Positions 58,622 through 64,000 of a DNA stretch of 64,000 bases are shown piece by piece. How positions within the stretch are numbered: the stretch's first letter is position 1; every line of letters starts with the position of its first letter. Source of the stretch: Clostridia bacterium (lineage in GTDB: Bacteria; Bacillota; Clostridia; TANB77; CAG-508). The DNA is taken from NCBI GenBank assembly GCA_900754285.1, contig CAAECB010000034.1:10026-74025 (forward strand), in the 5' to 3' direction. Under the pieces are notes generated by a model that was not told the DNA's origin, searched no databases, and saw only the letters and a list, made by a program, of their open reading frames with translations. The position numbers were made by a program, and so were the translations under genes.

Positions 58622-60937
58622 CTATTTTCTAGCAAATTTTCTTTCTATATCATATTTTGACATCTTTATTGCTGTTGGCCTTCCATGTGGACAACTAAAT
58701 GGGTTTGGCAATTCTAGCATTTTATCTACTAAACTATGAACCTCATCAACAGATAAAACCATATTAGCCTTTACCGCTGCTTTACAAGCAACTGTAGCAA
58801 TAAATTTTTCTTCTTTCTCTTGCTTAGCTGTTCTAGCAACTGTATTAATTTCATCTAATGTTTCCAAAAACAAATCTTTATTGTCCAAATTTACACATAT
58901 AGTTGGTACTCCTGTCAATCGAATAGTATTTTCTCCAAATTCATCTAAATCGAAACCAGCTTTTCTAAACATGTCCATATTTTCTTTGGCAATATCCATC
59001 TCTTTATGTGTCAATGTAATTATATCTGGTAACAAAAGCATCTGAGAATCTTTAGCTGATTCACTATAATAATTTTTCTTTACCTTTTCATATAAAATTC
59101 TTTCATGTGCCGCATGTTGGTCAATAATATACATTTCTTTGTCCATTTCAATTATTATATATGTATTAAAAACAATACCTATAAATTTATATGGCTGTTT
59201 TTTACATTCTGGAATATCCTCAAACATAGAAACATTATTTTTTACTATATCAACAGCATTATTCTCTTCTTTTTCATCTTTTTCAATTTTCTTTTCTTCC
59301 TCTTTAACTGGTAATGTACCAAATAATTTTTGATACATTTCATCAAAACTCAATTTTGAATCTGGTTTACTATCTTCTAAACGTTCTGCTACACCTTCTT
59401 CTTCCTTTTTCCCATTTTCTTTTTGAACTTCATTTTCCATTTTTCTATACTCTTGCATTAACTGTTCAATAGATTGAGGTGATACTTCATTTTGTTGAAT
59501 AGCTTTTTCGATTACTTGAGATACTGATATAACTTCTTTTTCATCTTTTTTATTATTTTCTAAATTATTTTGTTCTTGTACATTATTTTCTTCTACTTTT
59601 TCATCTATTTTTTGTTCTACATTCTCTGCATTATATTCATTATTTTCTTCTGTAGATAAATGTTCTATTTTTTGTTGTCCCTCTGTATTAGCCACTGTCT
59701 CATTTTGTAAATCATCTTTTAATTTTTTCAGTTTTTCTAAAATATCCTGTGTATTAATAAACCCTGTATTTTCTACATTTAAATTCTTATTTGTAATCTC
59801 TGCATTCGAATTTTCAATAGTAGTTTTATTTATCAAACCAGAAACTTCATCATTTTTTGCATTTGTCTTTATTTCGCTTTCTTTTCTCGTATATTCCTCT
59901 ATTTGCTTATCATCTGTATTTCTCATTCCAAAAAGACCTTCTTTATCCTCTGTTTTTAATAAAGTATCCTTTATTGCATGAAAAATAGATTGGAAAATTT
60001 TACTTTCTTCTTGAAAACGTACTTCTAATTTTGCCGGATGCACATTTACATCAACTCTTGAAGGTGCAATAGTAATATTTAAAATAACAAAACCAAATTT
60101 TCCTAATGGTATCATCCCTTTATAAGCCTGTTCTGTAGCAGAAGTCAAAACCTTATCTCTTACAAATCTTTTATTAACAAAAAATAATTGATTTGACCTA
60201 TTTGATCTAGCAATTTCTGGTTTTCCTATGACCCCATCAACCTTTATATCCTCATATGTATATGAAACAGGTGATATTGATTCAGCCACATTTTTACCAT
60301 ATATACTATATACAACTGTTTTCATATCTCCATTCCCATTTGTTTGTATTACTGTTTTCCCATTATTTATAAGCTTAAAAGCAATATGTGGATTTACTAG
60401 TGCAATTCTTGTTATAACATCTTCTATATAGCCTGATTCTGTATAATCTTTTTTCAAAAATTTATAACGCACTGGTGTATTGAAAAACAGATTACGAACC
60501 GTTATAGTTGTTCCAACAGATGATGGAGCTATCTCTTTTTCTAAAATATCTCCAGCCTCGACAACTACGCGATATCCATTTTGTTGTTCTTGAGTTTTAG
60601 AAACCAATTCAACATTTGAAATAGCAGCAATACTTGCCAAAGCTTCACCTCTAAACCCCATAGAAGTTACAGTATTTAAATCATCTGCTGATCTAATTTT
60701 ACTAGTTGCATGTCTTTCAAATGCAATTTCTAAATCATCTTGTGCTATACCCTTCCCATTATCTGCAATCTTTATAAAAGAGATTCCTCCATTTTTTATT
60801 TCTACTACAATATTAGTTGCACCAGCATCTATTGAATTTTCTACCATTTCCTTTATAACTGACGCTGGTCTCTCTATTACCTCTCCTGCTGCAATCTTAT
60901 TAATTGTTAAATCATCTAATAATACGATATTTCCCAT
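58622..60937 (-). CDS. mutL: DNA mismatch repair protein MutL
   Basis: The 771-residue protein has the GHKL ATPase domain (KIAAGEVIERPASVIKEMVE, ADNGKGI, ATSKI, GFRGEALASIA), a long acidic, low-complexity linker (about 340-560) and a C-terminal domain with the endonuclease metal motif DQHAAHERILYE near 600 and the CPHGRPTAIKM end. It therefore belongs to the nicking MutL type of bacteria without MutH. mutS is not adjacent. The linker is longer and more Glu/Asn-rich than usual. Confidence 0.95.
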   Translation of the reverse strand: MGNIVLLDDLTINKIAAGEVIERPASVIKEMVENSIDAGATNIVVEIKNGGISFIKIADNGKGIAQDDLEIAFERHATSKIRSADDLNTVTSMGFRGEALASIAAISNVELVSKTQEQQNGYRVVVEAGDILEKEIAPSSVGTTITVRNLFFNTPVRYKFLKKDYTESGYIEDVITRIALVNPHIAFKLINNGKTVIQTNGNGDMKTVVYSIYGKNVAESISPVSYTYEDIKVDGVIGKPEIARSNRSNQLFFVNKRFVRDKVLTSATEQAYKGMIPLGKFGFVILNITIAPSRVDVNVHPAKLEVRFQEESKIFQSIFHAIKDTLLKTEDKEGLFGMRNTDDKQIEEYTRKESEIKTNAKNDEVSGLINKTTIENSNAEITNKNLNVENTGFINTQDILEKLKKLKDDLQNETVANTEGQQKIEHLSTEENNEYNAENVEQKIDEKVEENNVQEQNNLENNKKDEKEVISVSQVIEKAIQQNEVSPQSIEQLMQEYRKMENEVQKENGKKEEEGVAERLEDSKPDSKLSFDEMYQKLFGTLPVKEEEKKIEKDEKEENNAVDIVKNNVSMFEDIPECKKQPYKFIGIVFNTYIIIEMDKEMYIIDQHAAHERILYEKVKKNYYSESAKDSQMLLLPDIITLTHKEMDIAKENMDMFRKAGFDLDEFGENTIRLTGVPTICVNLDNKDLFLETLDEINTVARTAKQEKEEKFIATVACKAAVKANMVLSVDEVHSLVDKMLELPNPFSCPHGRPTAIKMSKYDIERKFARK

Positions 60938-60987
60938 CTGTTTTCCCCCATAAACTATGTTTAAATTTTATCAAATTGGTATATCTA

Positions 60988-61638
60988 CTAATTTTCTTCT
61001 TTTTTCTTTTCTGCTAATTTTTTCTCAAAATATGTTGTACATCCAACTAAAGATAACATATACACTGTCAATACTACTGGCACAGTTAATTTACTTACTG
61101 GTATACGTGTAATTGCAATAATTGAAAATAATTCTGCTTGCAATATAGCTACAACAATAATTGTTCTCAATAATACTTTAAGTGAATTTAATTTATAATA
61201 TCTAACCATCAAATATACTAAAATGCAAACTGTTGCTATTATAAAAGGCGTTCTATATTTTTTTATTAAGTCACTTAAATGTACACGTGGTACAGTAATA
61301 ATTGTAATATCTTCTGTTTTCAAATTTGTATCATATTTTTCATTAATCTTTGAAACTATATTATCACGTTGTTCATCTGTAATTTCTTTTGCTGTAATAC
61401 TAACTGAATCTTCATAGATTTCAACTTTTTGAATTATGAATCTTTCTTTTCCTAAAACCTCTTTAACAATATTTTCAATATCTTCTTTTTCAAAAGATTT
61501 TCCAATATTAGCTTCTATTTTTTTAGTATCTTGATATTCTAAATCTACATTAAATCCCTTTACCGCTACTACTATTATCCCTACTACAAAAATAAGTATT
61601 GCTATTCCTATAATAATTTTATTTTTTAAGTTTTTCAT
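60988..61638 (-). CDS. secF: Divergent SecF-like protein
   Basis: The 216-residue protein has an N-terminal helix (IIIGIAILIFVVGIIVVAVK), a periplasmic-type domain (VDLEYQDTKKIEANIGKSF; VEIYEDSVSITAKEI) and four C-terminal membrane helices. It follows the SecD-like gene by 46 bases. Typical SecF is about 300 residues with a GxDFTGG motif after the first helix; this one has NVDLEYQ and a shorter membrane part, so it is a reduced relative. SecDF uses proton flow to finish protein export. Confidence 0.65.
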   Translation of the reverse strand: MKNLKNKIIIGIAILIFVVGIIVVAVKGFNVDLEYQDTKKIEANIGKSFEKEDIENIVKEVLGKERFIIQKVEIYEDSVSITAKEITDEQRDNIVSKINEKYDTNLKTEDITIITVPRVHLSDLIKKYRTPFIIATVCILVYLMVRYYKLNSLKVLLRTIIVVAILQAELFSIIAITRIPVSKLTVPVVLTVYMLSLVGCTTYFEKKLAEKKKEEN

Positions 61639-61684
61639 TGTTTGTCATCTTCCTTTCCTATTATTGATAATTATCTATTTATTA

Positions 61685-63169
61685 TTAATCATTGTTTCCT
61701 ATTTTTACAAAAGGAATTGTAACAAATAATTGATAAACAGCCATTAAGACTAATCCCCATAACATTGTCATTCCAAAACTTGCAATTGAAGTCCATTTTA
61801 CAAAGCAAAATACTATTGCCATAATACAAATTGGTATAATTCTAAACCACATTTTACCATATTCTTTTCTAACTTCTTTTGTAGAAATTCCATTTTTAAC
61901 ACTACTTGCAATTTTATTTGTAAACATATAATTTATTATTAGGATTGTTACTATCCCAAAAATTCCTTCTAAAGTAATCTTTACATTTGCATAACGTACT
62001 AATAATAAATATAAAGCTGTAAATCCTATAAATGCAATTGAAGATAATAAACCTGCTGTTCTATATCTAAAAATAAGTACTAATAATGCTACTACTGTAA
62101 TTATTGCAACAACTACAATTGCTTTTTGAATATTTTCTGTAGTTATTTTTGAAAGCATATATTCATTTTGTATAACCTCATAGTCAACTGGTAAATTTCC
62201 AAAAGATAATGCAGACGCCAAATTTGATGCTTTTTTAGCATAATCATTTATAGTATCTTTTGAAGTAGAAGCTTTTCCTACTGTTAATTGTAAACTTCCT
62301 GTTCTTATTATATTGTCAAAAGATGTTGTTATAATATCTTCACCATCTATTTTTAATACTACTTTTTTTTGTGTTTCTGCTGACTCTGTGTCTGTTGTAG
62401 TATTTTCTGTAGTTTCATTTGAAGTTTTAGTACCTTCTGTTGATGTATTTTCAGCTGTTGAATTTTCTGTTGTAGTATTTATAGTTTTATAAGTTTCAGT
62501 TACATTTTCTAATTTTGTTTTTCCATTTTTATTAAATTCAATATTCAAATATACTTCTGTACCACTATTTTGAGTATTGTATAATACATTCACTAATTTT
62601 ATATCATCATTATTCAATAAAACTTCATTTGTTTCACTATCTTGGATTTCAAATTTTCCTGTTGCTCCAATATTAGATACAACTGTATCTGTATCTGTAT
62701 TTTCCTCTAATTCCATTAACACTTCGCCTGTCTCTTCATTTAGTCTAACAGTATAATTTTCCAATCCCATATTTTTTAATCTTTTCTCTATTATTTCCTT
62801 TGTTTTTTTGAAATTTTCTTTTGTTAATTTGTCTGCATTTTTATCAATCTCTTCTTTAGTATATCCTTTTTCTGTTATTTGCTCATCAGTTAATTCTTCT
62901 GTTATTTCATTTCCTTCTGAATCTTTTATAACTGTTTGTTTGTCCTCTTTTGGTTTAATAGAAACTATTCTTCCTCCTTTTAAATCTGTAGACAAATCAT
63001 ATCCTTTAACGATATCTTCCATTCGGTTTTGATTTTGAGTATATATACCAACAAATCCTATCATTGATATTAATATAATTGCTAATATAATTGTTATTAT
63101 CTTAACAATATTTTCCCCCTTTTCTCTTTTCACACTTTGGATTTTTTCTTTTTTTTGTTTGTTTTCCAT
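61685..63169 (-). CDS. secD: Divergent SecD-like protein
   Basis: The 494-residue protein has one N-terminal helix, YDLSTDLKGGRIVSIKPK (SecD has GLDLxGG), KKTKEIIEKRLKNMGLENYT (SecD has IIxxRVNxxGV) and a C-terminal block of about five membrane helices. A Thr/Glu/Ser/Asn low-complexity insert (about 230-275) is unusual. With the short SecF it forms a divergent SecDF pair. ATG at 63169 fits the AAGG spacing better than the ATG nine bases earlier. Confidence 0.75.
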   Translation of the reverse strand: MENKQKKEKIQSVKREKGENIVKIITIILAIILISMIGFVGIYTQNQNRMEDIVKGYDLSTDLKGGRIVSIKPKEDKQTVIKDSEGNEITEELTDEQITEKGYTKEEIDKNADKLTKENFKKTKEIIEKRLKNMGLENYTVRLNEETGEVLMELEENTDTDTVVSNIGATGKFEIQDSETNEVLLNNDDIKLVNVLYNTQNSGTEVYLNIEFNKNGKTKLENVTETYKTINTTTENSTAENTSTEGTKTSNETTENTTTDTESAETQKKVVLKIDGEDIITTSFDNIIRTGSLQLTVGKASTSKDTINDYAKKASNLASALSFGNLPVDYEVIQNEYMLSKITTENIQKAIVVVAIITVVALLVLIFRYRTAGLLSSIAFIGFTALYLLLVRYANVKITLEGIFGIVTILIINYMFTNKIASSVKNGISTKEVRKEYGKMWFRIIPICIMAIVFCFVKWTSIASFGMTMLWGLVLMAVYQLFVTIPFVKIGNND

Positions 63170-63178
63170 TTTCTTCAT

Positions 63179-63471
63179 CCTTCCTTGTTTTGTAATTTTT
63201 ATTCTTATAGATTTTATATTAATTTTAAAAAAATATCAACTATTTTGCAAGTTTTTTTTATTTATTTTTGTATTCACTATTATAGAACTTTTGTTTGTGT
63301 TTGTCAATAGTTAATTTTTTATTTTTAAAAAATTAAAACAACTTTACTATAGTATAAATAAAACATTTTTCACATTTCATAAATTATTTTCCATTTTTTG
63401 TAAAAAAATATCATCAATACAATTTTTTTCTGATATTATTATACAAATTTTTTAAGAAAGGATTATGAAAA
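63179..63471. other. AT-rich spacer without recognised gene
   Basis: About 290 bases between divergent secD and the last ORF are over 80 percent A+T. I see no ORF of note, RNA gene or clear hairpin. It must hold promoters for both sides; none is unambiguous. Confidence 0.5.
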
Positions 63472-63816
63472 ATGGAAAATTTTAAAAATAAACTCAAAGT
63501 AAATTCTGAAACAATGGAAAAACTAAATACAATAAATCAAGAGTACAAAAAAAGTGGAAGAAAATTAGAATTTCAAGACAAAATTGCCACCGCAGTTTAT
63601 ATGGCTATTTTAGATGTAGATACTAATGATGAAAAAGAACAAGCCAAAAAATTAGAATATTTGCATGTTTTAAATGAAATTATATGTAACTATGATGACT
63701 TACAACCATTTTTATCTGAATATATAAAAAGAAAAAAACAAGAAAATATACAAGATGCTTTAGTAATAGAACAAAAGCGGACATTAATAACATTAGCACT
63801 CATTAGGACATTTTAA
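63472..63816 (+). CDS. Hypothetical protein whose 3' end reads into a repeat
   Basis: This soluble, Lys/Glu-rich protein of 114 residues starts MENFKNKLKVNSETMEK behind AGAAAGG. No family is recognised. From 63769 the coding sequence is the palindromic repeat, so the final 15 or so residues (EQKRTLITLALIRTF) are repeat-derived and the native end has been lost. Codon 103 is CGG; if that codon shifts +1 as proposed for other genes, the protein would end two codons later as EQKGH. Confidence 0.6.
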   Translation: MENFKNKLKVNSETMEKLNTINQEYKKSGRKLEFQDKIATAVYMAILDVDTNDEKEQAKKLEYLHVLNEIICNYDDLQPFLSEYIKRKKQENIQDALVIEQKRTLITLALIRTF

Positions 63817-63880
63817 AGTCCGCGTCTTTGTTCGTGCGCGAAATTTGCAAAGCAAATTTCTGTGCCTCGTTATTTTTTAT
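63769..63880. repeat. Palindromic repeat unit A
   Basis: GAACAAA-GCGGAC pairs with GTCCGC-TTTGTTC to close a hairpin holding ATTAATAACATTAGCACT. It is followed by a second hairpin, AAATTTGC-AAA-GCAAATTT. The unit recurs at 63914 and, diverged, at 38577. Confidence 0.92.
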
Positions 63881-63912
63881 ATTATAGGAAGTTCGAAGAA
63901 CTTTCTTATAAT
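63881..63912. repeat. GGAAGTTC hairpin between array units
   Basis: ATTATAGGAAGTTC and GAACTTTCTTATAAT pair around GAA. Related hairpins lie at 53424-53461 and 41162-41185. Confidence 0.8.
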
Positions 63913-63913
63913 A

Positions 63914-64000
63914 GAACAAAAGCGGACGTTAATAACATTAGCACTCATTAGGACATTTTAAAGTCCGCGTCTTTGTTCGTGCGCGAAATTTGCAAAGCAA
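63914..64000. repeat. Palindromic repeat unit B, cut by the window edge
   Basis: This is nearly identical to unit A over the 87 visible bases (one visible change, ACATTAA to ACGTTAA), giving a period of 145 bases. Confidence 0.92.

Noticed and set aside
63769..64000. CRISPR array at the right edge
   Set aside because: Units are about 145 bases of hairpins with no unique spacers and no cas genes.

Overview
The window comes from a very AT-rich, Gram-positive-type anaerobe, most likely an uncultured gut member of the Clostridia/Firmicutes. Supporting signs are the mrnC-rbgA pair, the ireB-ruvX-DUF1292 cluster, sepF and divIVA, a sortase, AdhE, LigA, strong AGGAGG-type ribosome sites and TTGACA/TATAAT promoters. 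Most genes lie on the minus strand. There are no rRNA genes and no CRISPR array. There are four tRNA genes: Glu(CTC) alone, and Phe(GAA), Asp(GTC) and Val(TAC) in one transcript.

Layout. 1-12.5 kb: an EndoQ-type nuclease running off the left edge, RNase HI, TmcAL, TrhA, alpha-glucan phosphorylase, TPM and LemA proteins, and a cation P-type ATPase behind a yybP-ykoY (manganese) riboswitch with its own terminator. 12.5-17.3 kb: mrnC and rbgA, then a decayed insertion with two rhuM genes (one broken), a broken integrase and a second copy of the first 29 codons of rbgA. 17.5-19.7 kb: the two halves of an Fkp-type fucokinase/fucose-1-phosphate guanylyltransferase as convergent genes. 19.7-30 kb: Ham1-like, DUF1292, ruvX, ireB, a GAF/degenerate-GGDEF protein, an odd ParA/TadZ-like protein, a glucosaminidase-like exported protein and an acyl-CoA synthetase. 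30-45.4 kb: tRNAs, dprA, folD, a choline-kinase-like phosphotransferase, adhE, a pilin-like protein, ligA, a sortase, HIT, a compact alaS and gap. 45.5-63.2 kb: a GH15 glucoamylase-like enzyme, a beta-CASP nuclease, ftsK/spoIIIE, rsmD, divIVA, sepF, an HlyD-like protein, miaA, mutL and divergent secF/secD. The right edge is a tandem array of a palindromic repeat.

The most striking observation concerns the codon CGG. In a manual scan I found no in-phase CGG in any intact gene, although CGT, CGA and CGC are used. Four genes that look split (GHMP half of Fkp, guanylyltransferase half of Fkp, pilin-like protein, HlyD-like protein) are each interrupted by exactly one extra C in front of a glycine codon, so the upstream frame reads CGG. 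Skipping that C restores a full-length protein and a conserved motif every time. This suggests that CGG is unassigned or very poorly read in this lineage and acts as a +1 frameshift site (C skipped, GGN read as Gly). A fifth in-phase CGG occurs in the repeat-derived tail of the last ORF. The alternative, recent single-base pseudogenisation or assembly error at four sites of identical form, cannot be excluded from sequence alone.

Other notable items are a family of 3'-UTR hairpins with a constant 12-nt loop and covarying stems, a 200-nt nested palindrome after tmcAL, dispersed palindromic repeats, and the duplicated rbgA head, which looks like the scar of site-specific insertion. Start codons below were chosen by ribosome-site spacing and are often a few codons inside the longest open frame.
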